DNA of 64,000 nucleotides from Nonomuraea helvata (GCF_039535785.1 NZ_BAAAXV010000009.1:1922001-1986000); one strand, 5' to 3'; shown: positions 24,253-32,792, counted from the first letter of the stretch. Numbers and translations: made by a program. Notes: generated from the letters alone by a model not told the origin.

Positions 24253-24678
24253 ATGTCCGATCAGATCGATGCGCCGCAGGTGTTGTTCGTGTGCGTGCAC
24301 AACGCGGGCCGCTCCCAAATGGCCGCCGCCTTCCTGACCCACCTGGCCGGCGATCGGGTACGCGTGCGCTCGGCCGGTTCCGCGCCCGCCGATCAGGTGA
24401 ACCCGGCCGTGGTGGCGGCGATGGCAGAGCGTGGCATCGACATCTCCGCCGAGATCCCCAAGATGCTCAGCATCGATGCTGTACAGGCCAGCGACGTCGT
24501 GATCACCATGGGTTGCGGCGACGCCTGCCCCATTTTCCCCGGCAAACGTTACGAGGACTGGGTGCTGGACGACCCGGCCGGGCAGGGCGTCCAAGCCGTA
24601 CGCCCGATCCGGGACGCGATCGAGGCTCGTGTACGTGCGCTGATCGCTGACCTCATCCCCACTCCCGCAGACAGGTGA
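24253..24678 (+). CDS. arsC: Arsenate reductase ArsC, LMW-phosphatase type
   Basis: Cytosolic reductase converting arsenate to arsenite. 141 residues of the low-molecular-weight tyrosine phosphatase fold: nucleophilic P-loop VCVHNAGRSQMA (CX5R) near the start, a second redox region TMGCGDACPIFPG with the resolving Cys, and YEDWVLDDPAGQ carrying the general acid. Probably thioredoxin- or mycothiol-linked. Nine bases after the aquaporin; its stop overlaps the next gene. Confidence 0.93.
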   Translation: MSDQIDAPQVLFVCVHNAGRSQMAAAFLTHLAGDRVRVRSAGSAPADQVNPAVVAAMAERGIDISAEIPKMLSIDAVQASDVVITMGCGDACPIFPGKRYEDWVLDDPAGQGVQAVRPIRDAIEARVRALIADLIPTPADR

Positions 24679-25214
24679 GCGTCACCACGAACCCGGGCGC
24701 GACGGCCCACGGGCCACTCATCGAGTCCATGCGTGCCGCCCATGCCGATCAGGTGCTGGCCGTCTACCAGCTCGGCATCGACGAAGGCCAGGCCACCTTC
24801 GAGACCACCGCCCCGACCTGGGCGCAGTTCGACGCGTCCAGGCTGTCCGACCACCGCCATGTCGCCCTGGGCACCCTCGACGGCACGCCCGGCCGGGTAC
24901 TCGGCTGGATCGCCGCGTCGGCCGTCTCGGCCCGCAGCGCCTACGCCGGGGTGGTCGAGCATTCGGTCTACGTGCACCCGGGTGCCCGCCGCCGTGGCGT
25001 CGGCCTGGCACTGCTGCGGGCACTGATCGCCTCCACCGAGGCCGCAGGCATCTGGACGATCCAGTCCGGCATCTTCCCTGAGAACATCGCCAGTCTGGCC
25101 CTGCACGCACGCGCCGGGTTTCGGGTGATCGGCACCCGTGAACGCATCGGCCGCCACCACGGGATCTGGCGGGACGTCGTCCTGATCGAGCGCCGCAGCC
25201 CCACGGTGACGTGA
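24675..25214 (+). CDS. GNAT N-acetyltransferase, ArsN1-like
   Basis: 179-residue acetyltransferase of the phosphinothricin acetyltransferase/ArsN1 group. Seen: QATFETTAPTW near the N-terminus, HSVYVHPGARRRGVGLALL (acetyl-CoA loop RRRGVG), and SGIFPENIASLALHARAGF. ArsN1 proteins acetylate the arsenic-containing antibiotic arsinothricin and sometimes phosphinothricin; placement inside an ars operon supports the first. GTG start overlaps arsC by 4 bases. Confidence 0.8.
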   Translation: MSVTTNPGATAHGPLIESMRAAHADQVLAVYQLGIDEGQATFETTAPTWAQFDASRLSDHRHVALGTLDGTPGRVLGWIAASAVSARSAYAGVVEHSVYVHPGARRRGVGLALLRALIASTEAAGIWTIQSGIFPENIASLALHARAGFRVIGTRERIGRHHGIWRDVVLIERRSPTVT

Positions 25215-25276
25215 ACTCTCGGCCGGAGGCCGGCCGCTCTCATCCTGGAGGCTTTCCGGACCGCCTTTCATCGTCT

Positions 25277-25292
25277 ATCGTCGATTAACGAT
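25277..25292. promoter_or_regulatory. Inverted repeat overlapping the second arsR start
   Basis: ATCGT-N6-ACGAT (ATCGTCGATTAACGAT). The repeat overlaps the first two bases of the ATG of the second arsR, a likely autoregulatory operator. A related ATCGT word lies ten bases upstream. Confidence 0.45.
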
Positions 25293-25650
25293 GGATGGAG
25301 AGAAGGGCCCGCTTGATCGGCCGACCGCAGCCACGTACGCCTCGTGGTTCAAGGCCCTGGCCGACGCCACCCGCGTGCAGATCGTCTCGCTGCTGGCCCG
25401 CCGTGGCGTGCCGATGAGCGTGGGCGAAATCGTCGAAGCCGTGGACGTGGGCCAGTCCACCGTCTCAGCGCACCTCAAGACCCTTTCAGAGGTGCGGTTC
25501 GTGCTGGTCGAGCGCGTCGGCACCTCGGCGTTCTACTGGATCAACACCGCGTGTGTGGAGTGCTTCCCCAGCGCCGCCGATCTCGTCATGGGCCGCCCTG
25601 CTCCCGCACCGCCCACCTGTACCCCCGCGTCAGGAGACACCGATGAGTGA
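25291..25650 (+). CDS. ArsR-family regulator (second copy)
   Basis: 119-residue ArsR-type protein unrelated in its sensing residues to the first: winged helix FKALADATRVQIVSLLARRG and VDVGQSTVSAHLKTLSEVRF, with cysteines only near the C-terminus (ACVECFPSA and PPTCTP). It is coupled to arsM by an 8-base overlap and lies downstream of its own inverted repeat, so it probably regulates methylation separately from the first module. Confidence 0.87.
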   Translation: MDGEKGPLDRPTAATYASWFKALADATRVQIVSLLARRGVPMSVGEIVEAVDVGQSTVSAHLKTLSEVRFVLVERVGTSAFYWINTACVECFPSAADLVMGRPAPAPPTCTPASGDTDE

Positions 25651-26395
25651 ACCCACCGATCGGCGTGAGGCCACCGTTCAGCGCTACTCCGGGCTGGCCC
25701 AACTGGCGGCGTCCGGCGGCACGCCGCTGGACTGCGAGGCCGGCGCTTTCACCGACGGCTGCTTCGGCGCCGCCGCCTACGCCGACAGTGACGCACCCGA
25801 TGTGCCGGAAGCGGCCCTGCGCGCCAGCCTCGGCTGTGGCAACCCGCTCGCCGTCGCCGACCTTCACCCCGGCGAAACGGTGCTGGACCTTGGCTCCGGC
25901 GGCGGCCTGGACGTACTGCTGTCCGCCCGCCGCGTCGGCCCCACCGGCCGCGTCTACGGCCTGGACGCCAGCCTCGACATGCTCGCCCTGGCCCGCGCCA
26001 ACGCCGAACAGGCCGGAGCGAAGAACGTCGAGTTCCTGCATGGCCACATCGAGGACATCCCGCTGCCCGAGGCCGCTGTGGACGTCGTCATCTCCAACTG
26101 CGTCATCAATCTGTCCACGGATAAACCCGCCGTGCTGGCCGAAGCCTTCCGCGTCCTGACACCCAGAGGACGCCTGGGTATCAGCGACGTCATCGCCGAC
26201 GACGGCCTGGACCCCGACCAGCGGGCCGCCGCCGAACAACACGTCGGCTGCGCCAACGGCACCCTCACCGCTCGCGAGTATGAGCACGTACTACGAGACG
26301 TGGGCTTCGCCAGCATCCGCATCACGCCCACCACCGACGCTGGTGGCGGGCTCCACTCCGCCATAGTCCAGGCCCTCAAGCCCAGCCCTAGTTGA
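25643..26395 (+). CDS. arsM: Arsenite S-adenosylmethionine methyltransferase ArsM
   Basis: Transfers methyl groups from SAM to arsenite. 250 residues with motif I VLDLGSGGGLDVLLSARRVG and the arsM-conserved SNCVINLS and SDVIADDG. The candidate arsenite-binding cysteines are LDCEAG, LGCGNP, SNCV and VGCANG. Start ATG overlaps the upstream arsR stop. Products would be methylarsenicals, which ArsI in the same island can break down. Confidence 0.92.
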   Translation: MSEPTDRREATVQRYSGLAQLAASGGTPLDCEAGAFTDGCFGAAAYADSDAPDVPEAALRASLGCGNPLAVADLHPGETVLDLGSGGGLDVLLSARRVGPTGRVYGLDASLDMLALARANAEQAGAKNVEFLHGHIEDIPLPEAAVDVVISNCVINLSTDKPAVLAEAFRVLTPRGRLGISDVIADDGLDPDQRAAAEQHVGCANGTLTAREYEHVLRDVGFASIRITPTTDAGGGLHSAIVQALKPSPS

Positions 26396-26677
26396 CGTGG
26401 ATCGTTCGTTGAGAGGGTGTTGCTGAACTCTTGATCCCGGACACCACCGTCCCCGGGATGAATGGAAGGCATGAGAGAGGCCCCATGCGCATATCGGCGA
26501 CCAAGGTCGAGCAGTATACGGCGATTCGCAACGTTTGCCCTGTCCGCTACCGGCACCTCGGGGCGATGTCCCTCGTCGATATGTCCGCGCGTTCGGGGGC
26601 ACGGCCAGCGCGGCCAACGCGACTCCGAGCCGTCGTTCCGTCGCGAGGGAGAGGCCAACGTGCCAGGATAAATCACG
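26396..26677. other. Non-coding gap after arsM
   Basis: 282 bases with no credible gene. Short frames on either strand lack ribosome-binding sites and homology. The stretch GAGAGGGTGTTGCTGAACTC near 26409 has the flavour of an insertion-sequence end, but I can find no partner end. Hairpin-like CCCGGGA is present near 26440-26458. Confidence 0.4.
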
Positions 26678-27247
26678 TCAAGCCGTAACTCGCGTGGGCC
26701 GGTATCGCAGGGCGACCGCCCCCGACCGGAACTTACGGCGGTCCACGGGCTCGAGCTGGATGCGCTCGCGCAGACCGGCGAGCAACGTCGGCCCGTGTCC
26801 GGCAAGGACCGGCTGCACAAGGAACTCGTACTCGTCGATCAGTCCCAGATCTGCCAACGCCAGGGGGAGCGTCACGCCACCCACCCACAGGCCCTCGCCT
26901 GACTCCTGCTTGAGCCGCTGAACCGCTTGCCCGAAGTCGCCTCGCACCAGCTCGGCATTCCAATCGACCGCGCTCAGCGTGCTCGACACGACGTACTTCT
27001 TCGCCCGGTCGATGGTCTCGGCGAACGGGATCTGCCACTCATCCATCCAGTCAGGCCACGTGTCCGTGGCCGGCTTCCGCCACGCCGACTCCATCATCTC
27101 GTAGGTCACCCGGCCGAATAGCAGGGCATCGGCTCGCTCCATCTCAGCGGTCCAGTAACGCATCGACTCCTCGTCCGGGGGGAGCCCTGCCTCGTGATGG
27201 CAGCAGCCGTCGAGCGTGACGTTGATCGAGTATCGAAGTGGTCTCAT
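26678..27247 (-). CDS. Dihydrofolate reductase-family protein (RibD C-terminal type)
   Basis: 189-residue NADPH-dependent reductase fold of the RibD-C/DHFR-like family: N-terminal RYSINVTLDG, substrate-loop ADALLFGRVTYEMM, KKYVVSSTL and EGLWVGGVTLPLAL. Members are widespread in actinobacteria and mostly uncharacterised; it is not a trimethoprim-target DHFR. It is inside the island but on the opposite strand to the ars operons, so a link to arsenic is unproven. A palindrome GTCTACTTAGAC sits upstream at 27291-27302. Confidence 0.85.
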   Translation of the reverse strand: MRPLRYSINVTLDGCCHHEAGLPPDEESMRYWTAEMERADALLFGRVTYEMMESAWRKPATDTWPDWMDEWQIPFAETIDRAKKYVVSSTLSAVDWNAELVRGDFGQAVQRLKQESGEGLWVGGVTLPLALADLGLIDEYEFLVQPVLAGHGPTLLAGLRERIQLEPVDRRKFRSGAVALRYRPTRVTA

Positions 27248-27355
27248 CTCGTTGCTCTCCCTTGATGCGCGCAGCGCGTTTTCACCGGACGTCTACTTAG
27301 ACGGCTGTCGGCGCCATTTCTCATCGGCGCCCGATCCCACCTGCTCAACACCGTC

Positions 27356-28081
27356 GTGATGCGAACCAGACCGCAGACCGAGCGCGCGACCGATTCGGGC
27401 GCTCGGGGCGTTCAGGTTCGCAACGGGTCTCGAAGCGCCCTGCGAGACCTACTGCCCCTCCAGCGCGCGGTGGGGATCGCGCTCGGCCTGCGTCAAGGTG
27501 AGGCCCTGGGCCTGCGCTGGGCGCACGTGGACCTCGACAAGGGCATTCTGCGGGTGCGGCGCAGTCGTCAGCGTCCCAAGTACGCCCATGGCGGTGGCGA
27601 CCAGCCCTGTGGCCGGAAACCCGGCTACTGCCCGAAACGCAAGCAGGTCAACGAGGCCACGTCAGACACCAAGTCGAAGGCTGGACGGCGCGTGATCGGC
27701 CTGCCGGATGAGCTGGTGACCCTGCTCAGGAAGCACAAGGCAGAGCAGGACAGGGACCGCGAAGAGGCTCGCCAGCTCTGGCAAGAGGGGGACTGGGTCT
27801 TCACCACGGCGACCGGCCAGCCCGTGAGTCCGTACACCGACTACCACGAGTGGAAGGCCCTGCTCAAGGCCACTGGCCTACGGGATGGCCGTCTTCACGA
27901 CGCCCGCCACACCGCCATTCTCGGCGTGCCTGAGCGCACGGTCATGGCGATCATGGGGTGGTCCGGCTCGGGCATGGCGGCGCGGTATCAGCACGTGACA
28001 GACGGCATCCGGCAGACCGTGGCCAAGCAAGTCGGGGGTCTCATCTGGGAGGCAGACAGGGGCTCTGGAAAGGCCAACTGA
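27356..28081 (+). pseudogene. Tyrosine integrase, N-terminally truncated and internally deleted
   Basis: Catalytic half of a phage-type site-specific recombinase, about 220 recognisable residues. Present: first Arg in GLRQGEALGLRW, the beta-strand Lys region, HDARHTA (His-x-x-Arg), and the catalytic Tyr in AARYQHVTDG. Missing: the arm-binding and core-binding N-terminal domains, so the ATG at 27356 is only the edge of the frame. A 15-base deletion after HDARHTA removes five residues (ATVLLV to I) relative to the relic at 22011-22064. Likely inactive, leaving the island stranded. It ends beside the att site, the usual position. Confidence 0.75.
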
Positions 28082-28098
28082 GACCCAAACTGAGACCC
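28079..28098. other. Paired arm-type direct repeats, right end of island
   Basis: TGAGACCC at 28079-28086 and 28091-28098, overlapping the integrase stop and abutting the att repeat. Same word and 12-base spacing as at 22450-22469. An inverted copy GGGTCTCA also occurs in the integrase at 28036-28043. Confidence 0.5.
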
Positions 28099-28216
28099 GA
28101 ATAGCGAAAGGGGCCGACTTGGATGGGGTCGGCCCCTTCGCGTTTACTGCCTCAACCAGGCGCGGAGGATAGGGGATTTGAACCCCTGATAGGTTGCCCT
28201 ATACACGCTTTCCAAG
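28099..28216. other. Right attachment site (118 bp) ending in the tRNA-Ser anticodon loop
   Basis: Matches 22236-22353 with two mismatches. It contains the tRNA terminator and the 3' half of the intact tRNA-Ser gene. Identity stops right after CTTTCCAAG, in the anticodon loop, as expected for a tRNA-targeting integrase core. Confidence 0.88.
28108..28138 (-). terminator. Hairpin terminator of tRNA-Ser
   Basis: AAGGGGCCGAC and its complement GTCGGCCCCTT around a 9-base loop, located 25 bases after the tRNA end. It is duplicated in the left att copy. Being symmetrical it can also stop the convergent integrase transcript. Confidence 0.75.
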
Positions 28217-28247
28217 CGTGCGCCCTCGGCCACTAGGCGAATCCTCC
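28163..28247 (-). tRNA. tRNA-Ser (anticodon GGA)
   Basis: 85 bases with a complete cloverleaf: acceptor GGAGGAT/ATCCTCC, D arm with TAGTGGCCGAGGGC, anticodon stem ACGCTT-GGA-AAGCGT, long variable arm, T arm GGGGTTCAAATCCCC and discriminator G. The serine identity follows from the GGA anticodon, the long variable arm and G73. It remains intact because the integrated element regenerated its 3' half. Confidence 0.96.
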
Positions 28248-28334
28248 GCCGACGAGCTTACCGGACTTCTGGGCGTGCGCAGACCACCTTTTCCGGGGTG
28301 GAGCAAGCACTGCGGCATCCGGCTAGACTGTTCA

Positions 28335-28425
28335 GGGACCCCTCGCGCGGCGTCATCCTGTGAACCTCCCCAGGGCCGGAAGGCAGCAAGGATAAGCGGG
28401 CTCTGGCGGGTGTGCGAGGGGTCTC
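28335..28425 (+). ncRNA. ffs: Signal recognition particle RNA (4.5S, small bacterial type)
   Basis: Contains the universal SRP domain IV: GTGAACCTCCCCAGGGCCG, then GGAAGGCAGCAAGGATAAGC, closed by GGGACCCCTCGCGC pairing with GTGCGAGGGGTCTC. The RNA binds Ffh for co-translational targeting. Location between tRNA-Ser and dnaX is the usual actinobacterial one. Confidence 0.95.
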
Positions 28426-28459
28426 TTCGTTGAGAGCCCCTCGCAGGCGGGATGGTCGC

Positions 28460-30901
28460 ATGAGCCTTGCGCTTTATCGCAAGTACCGGCCCGGGACGTT
28501 CGCCGAGGTCAAGGGTCAGGAGCACGTCACCGATCCGTTGCGGCAGGCGTTGCGCACGAGGCGGATCAATCACGCCTACCTGTTCAGCGGTCCCCGCGGA
28601 TGTGGCAAGACCTCCAGCGCCCGCATCCTGGCGCGCTCTCTCAACTGCGAGCAGGGTCCGACGCCCGACCCGTGCGGCGTCTGCGAGTCGTGCGTCGCGC
28701 TCGCCCCGACCGGGCCGGGTCACCTCGACGTCATCGAGATCGACGCCGCCTCGCACGGTGGCGTGGACGACGCGCGCGACCTGCGCGAACGGGCCTTCTT
28801 CGCCCCCGTCTCCGCGCGTTACAAGATCTACATCATCGACGAGGCGCACATGGTGACCCGCGAGGGTTTCAACGCGCTGCTCAAGCTCGTCGAGGAGCCC
28901 CCGCCGCACCTGAAGTTCATCTTCGCGACGACCGAGCCGGAAAAGGTCATCGGGACGATCAAGTCGCGTACGCACCATTACCCGTTCCGGCTGATGCCGC
29001 CCGCGACGCTCCGCGGTCTGCTGGAGGAGATCCTCACCTCCGAGAACGTGCCCTTCGAGCCCGCCGCGCTGCCCCTCGTCGTACGCGCGGGCGCGGGCTC
29101 CGCGCGTGACTCGCTCTCCATCCTCGACCAGCTCCTCGCCGGGGCCGAGGAGGACGGCATCACGTACGCCAAGGCCGTCTCCCTGCTCGGCTACACCGAC
29201 GGCGACCTGCTCGACGAGGTCGTCAACGCGTTCGCGGCACGTGACGGCGGACAGGTGTTCCACGCGGTCAACCGGGTGATCGAGGGCGGCCACGACCCCC
29301 GCCGCTTCGCCTCCGACCTGCTCGAACGCTTCCGCGACCTGGTGATCCTGGCGAACGTTCCCGAAGCTGCCTCCAGCGGCCTGCTCGACCGCCCCGCCGA
29401 CGAACTCGAACGTCTCGTCCAGCAGGCCGCCTCGATGGGCCCGGCCGAGCTGACCCGCGCGGCGGAGGTCTTCAACGCGGGTCTCACCGAGATGCGCGGC
29501 GCCACGTCGCCGCGGCTGCTGCTCGAGCTGATGTGCGCCCGCGTGCTGCTCCCCGGCGCCTCGCAGGGCGAGGAGGCTCTGCTCGCCCGCCTCGAACGCC
29601 TCGAACGCGGCGGCGCCGTCGCCCAGATGGCCGTACGGGCCGCTCCCGCCGCGCCCGCCTCCGCGGTCGGGGCGCCCACCCCGGCCGCCGTCCCCATTCC
29701 GCGGCCCGGCACCGCGTCGGGCCACGCCGGCGCCCGGGTCTCCGCGGTGGCGGGGGATGGTCCGGCCGGCGAGAATGCTCAGGCGCCTGCCGTTCCAGCT
29801 GCGCAGCCGCATGCCGCCGGTGCTGAGCCGGCAGCGGTTGCGGGGGCTGACGACCGGCCCGAGCCGGTACGTCCTGGCTCCCCGTCCGCGGGGGCATCAG
29901 GCGGTACGCAGGCGGCGGCGGTGGGCGGCGCGCCGCAGACGTCTCAGGCGGAAAGCGGGGGACCGGCCGGCGGCGCTCCCACGGGGAGCGGGGTCGGCGC
30001 CGTACAGGCGCAGTGGGCCGCCGTGCTCGCCTCGCTCAAGCAGCGCAGCATCGTGGTCTGGGCGAACGTGAGCACCAACGCCCAGGTGGTGGGCGTGGAA
30101 GGCAATATCGTCACGCTGGGCTTCACCCAGGTCGGCGCGATGAAGAACTTCACGGGCGGCGGCAAGGACGCCGTGGTGGCCGGCGCGCTCGGCGACGTGC
30201 TCGGCGGCACGTGGCGCGTCGAAGCGGTCGTCGGCGGCTCCCCGCCTCCTCCCCGAGGCTCCTCTCGGCCTCCGTCGCACGGTGGCCCGGCCGGAGGTCA
30301 CGCCGGCCCGGCCGCGGGTCATGGTGGGCCGGCCGCGGGTAACGGCGCGGTGGCGGGCCCGACAGGGTCGGCCGGGTCGGCCGGGTCTCAAGGGGCGGCA
30401 GGCGCGCATGTCGCGTCCCAGCCCCAGGGCCGTACGGCGTCGCACGGCGGCGCCCACGACGCCCAGGAGCCCGGCTCCGACCAACCTCCGGCCGCCTCTC
30501 CTGGACGCCAGACCACGGACGAGTCCTGGCCCGACGCTCCCGACGACTTCGGCCCCGGCTCTCCGCCCACCCCGGACCCGACCCGCACGATGCCCGTCGC
30601 ACAGGCCGCCGTTGCGGTGGCGGCTCCGTCCGGGGGCGTCTCACCGGGTGCGGGCGGTACTGGCATGGCCGCCGCGAAGTCGGCGGCGAGGGCCGCCGCC
30701 CAGGCGGGCCCCCGCGCCCCGACCGCCCGTGGCGGCGCCGCGGCCTGGCCGGAGACGGTCCCGAGCCGCAACAAGGTCCCGCTCTCGGACGACGTGGACC
30801 CCTTGAACGACGCGGACGCCGACGTGGACGCGGTCTCGGGCATGGCTCTGCTGGAACGTGAGCTGGGCGCCCAGGTGATCGGCGAAATCGACCACACCTG
30901 A
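28460..30901 (+). CDS. dnaX: DNA polymerase III subunits gamma/tau
   Basis: Clamp-loader ATPase of the replisome, 813 residues. AAA+ domain in the first 220 residues: Walker A GPRGCGKTSSA, four-Cys zinc site CEQGPTPDPCGVCESC, Walker B IYIIDEAHM, and the sensor ARDSLSILDQ. The clamp-loader collar follows to about 370. The rest is a low-complexity Ala/Gly/Pro linker with an ordered segment around 515-590 (QWAAVLASLKQRSIVVWANV). ATG at 28460 is chosen because MSLALYRKYRPGTF is the universal N-terminus; 16 extra upstream codons are not conserved. Confidence 0.97.
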   Translation: MSLALYRKYRPGTFAEVKGQEHVTDPLRQALRTRRINHAYLFSGPRGCGKTSSARILARSLNCEQGPTPDPCGVCESCVALAPTGPGHLDVIEIDAASHGGVDDARDLRERAFFAPVSARYKIYIIDEAHMVTREGFNALLKLVEEPPPHLKFIFATTEPEKVIGTIKSRTHHYPFRLMPPATLRGLLEEILTSENVPFEPAALPLVVRAGAGSARDSLSILDQLLAGAEEDGITYAKAVSLLGYTDGDLLDEVVNAFAARDGGQVFHAVNRVIEGGHDPRRFASDLLERFRDLVILANVPEAASSGLLDRPADELERLVQQAASMGPAELTRAAEVFNAGLTEMRGATSPRLLLELMCARVLLPGASQGEEALLARLERLERGGAVAQMAVRAAPAAPASAVGAPTPAAVPIPRPGTASGHAGARVSAVAGDGPAGENAQAPAVPAAQPHAAGAEPAAVAGADDRPEPVRPGSPSAGASGGTQAAAVGGAPQTSQAESGGPAGGAPTGSGVGAVQAQWAAVLASLKQRSIVVWANVSTNAQVVGVEGNIVTLGFTQVGAMKNFTGGGKDAVVAGALGDVLGGTWRVEAVVGGSPPPPRGSSRPPSHGGPAGGHAGPAAGHGGPAAGNGAVAGPTGSAGSAGSQGAAGAHVASQPQGRTASHGGAHDAQEPGSDQPPAASPGRQTTDESWPDAPDDFGPGSPPTPDPTRTMPVAQAAVAVAAPSGGVSPGAGGTGMAAAKSAARAAAQAGPRAPTARGGAAAWPETVPSRNKVPLSDDVDPLNDADADVDAVSGMALLERELGAQVIGEIDHT

Positions 30902-31074
30902 TCCGCAAGCGCCTCTCAGCGACGCGACGCGACGCGCCACACCGCACCGCCCGCTCTACGACGCCCCACTCGGCACGGGTGGACCCTCTTGCTCGTGGCT
31001 GCTCGATGGACGTCCCACCCAGATGGTGGGCGGGGTGCGGCCGTGGAGCGTCGAATGGGAGCGCTCCAAAAGGC

Positions 31075-32484
31075 TCACACGCAAAGGCGGGAGCGCGCGG
31101 CGGCGGAGCGGGGGTCGGTGTGGGGAAGGGAGGCGAGGCGCTCCAGGACCTCGTAGTCGTCATGGCCGTTGGAGGTCTGCGCGTACGCCCACAGCTCGTC
31201 AGGCGACCCGTGCCGGAGCAGGCACGCACGCACCTGCGCCTCCAGCTCGTCGCGTTCGCGGCGGATCTCCGGCGACTCCGAGCGCAGCAGCAGCGGACCC
31301 GTGTACGTGCAGGCCAGCGCACGGGTGTCGTTCACCGACAGGTGGCGTCGCACCTCCAGGAAGTCGGCCTCCAGCGGGCACGTCAGCCGGTACGGCTTGG
31401 CCGCGATGGCCTCACCCAGCTGGGTCCGCAGCCGGTGGATCTCCGCCCTGATCGTCACCGGATTGCCGTCGTCCCCGTAGAGGTGGAACGAGAGCTGCTC
31501 GGCCGTCAGCCCGTGCGGATGCAGCGCCAGCAGGGCCAGGATCTCCGCGTGCCGCAGCGACAGCGGCCGGTCGAGCTCGCCGAACGTGGCACTGGGCGGC
31601 CTCTCGCCGAGGAACGTGAGGGCGAGGGCAGGAGGCGTGTCGGACGGCGCGGGACGCAGGAGGTACCCCTCGGAGAACGGCTCCAGCAGCCCGACGGACC
31701 CGTCGCCGAACATCACCTGGCGGCCGGTGAGGCGCAGGCGCTCGCCCAGGTCGCCCGCCGGGTCGCCCAGCAGGACCCGGCCGGTGGACGACAGCAGCAC
31801 GCCGGGCCGCCCGCGCAGGGACTCGTAGCGGCGGCGCAGGCGTTCGTCGCGCTCGTGCATGCGCAGCGCGAGCTGGGTCTCGGCGAGCTTGGCCGTGGCG
31901 GCGACCAGGGCGACGGTGGCCGGATGCAGGCTGCGCGCGGTGCCGCTGACGTCGACGCAGCCGATGACCATGCCGGAGTCGGGATCGGTGATGGGCGCGG
32001 CGCTGCACGACCAGATGTGCAGCACCCGCATGATGTGCTCCTCGGAGTAGACGTGCACGGGCCGGCCGGCCGCGAGGGCGGTGCCGATGCCGTTGGTGCC
32101 GACGCTGTCCTCGGTCCATTGGTGCCCGTCGGCCAGGCCGATCCGATCGGCGCGGCTCATGATCGAGTGACTGCCGTCACGCCAGAGCACACGGCCGTCA
32201 CCATCGGTGACGATCAACACCTCGTCGGCCAGGCCGGTGAGCGTCTCGGCGATCATGGGCAGCAACGGGCGCAGGGGATGGGCCTGACGAGCGTCCTTTA
32301 TGCGGGGACGGTCGTAAACCAGTGGCGCGCTCGTGCTCTCCGGATCGATCCCGGCTTGCAGGGAACGTTCCCAAGATGCGGTGATCAGGCGGCGCGGCAG
32401 CTCCGGCAGGGCGCGGCCGGTCCCCGCCGCTTCGTGTGCTCCGCGCAGAAGACGGGAGTACGCGTTGAGATGGGCGTAACTCAT
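31075..32484 (-). CDS. GAF-domain regulator with C-terminal winged helix
   Basis: 469-residue transcriptional regulator. The N-terminal third matches the sensory part of AcoR-type activators (SWERSLQAGIDPES, then a GAF domain with TEDSVGTNGIGTALAAGRPV and WSCSAAPITDPDSG). There is no AAA+ sigma-54 domain. The C-terminus is a winged-helix segment (LSLRHAEILALLALHPHGLT, VTIRAEIHRLRTQLG). It is monocistronic, opposite to its neighbours. Signal and targets unknown; related proteins often control acetoin or aldehyde dehydrogenase genes. Confidence 0.8.
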   Translation of the reverse strand: MSYAHLNAYSRLLRGAHEAAGTGRALPELPRRLITASWERSLQAGIDPESTSAPLVYDRPRIKDARQAHPLRPLLPMIAETLTGLADEVLIVTDGDGRVLWRDGSHSIMSRADRIGLADGHQWTEDSVGTNGIGTALAAGRPVHVYSEEHIMRVLHIWSCSAAPITDPDSGMVIGCVDVSGTARSLHPATVALVAATAKLAETQLALRMHERDERLRRRYESLRGRPGVLLSSTGRVLLGDPAGDLGERLRLTGRQVMFGDGSVGLLEPFSEGYLLRPAPSDTPPALALTFLGERPPSATFGELDRPLSLRHAEILALLALHPHGLTAEQLSFHLYGDDGNPVTIRAEIHRLRTQLGEAIAAKPYRLTCPLEADFLEVRRHLSVNDTRALACTYTGPLLLRSESPEIRRERDELEAQVRACLLRHGSPDELWAYAQTSNGHDDYEVLERLASLPHTDPRSAAARSRLCV

Positions 32485-32792
32485 CGGTCACTCCAAGTAG
32501 TCAATTGAAGCATCCGTCTTGCGGACGATCCGCGCAAGCCATTCGGGGGGATTGCGGAGAGTGGTTGAACGTACGCAACCTGTGTGCAACGTTGGGCTCG
32601 TTAGGGTCCTGGATCAACGCGTCGGCGTGGTGCGGCCGCTCCGCCGACGTGGTGGCCGGGTCTCGGACGCTGGAGGGGGGCCGAGATCCGGCCAAAAACA
32701 TCCCATAGGCGGGGGCACCCCAGTACATGACGCCGCCCAAACCCCGTAGGCTCGTGGAGTCACGAATGCGGAGCCACGAGGAGCGCACCACG
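32485..32792. other. Intergenic region with CAACGTTG palindrome
   Basis: 308 bases between the divergent GAF regulator and ybaB. No gene seen. GTTG/CAAC words cluster at 32561-32594, including the perfect palindrome CAACGTTG (32587-32594), a possible autoregulatory site. The last 30 bases hold the GAGGAG ribosome-binding site for ybaB. Confidence 0.4.

Noticed and set aside
26678..27247. Trimethoprim-resistance dihydrofolate reductase as island cargo
   Set aside because: Sequence belongs to the RibD-C/DHFR-like family of uncertain function, not to the folate DHFR group.
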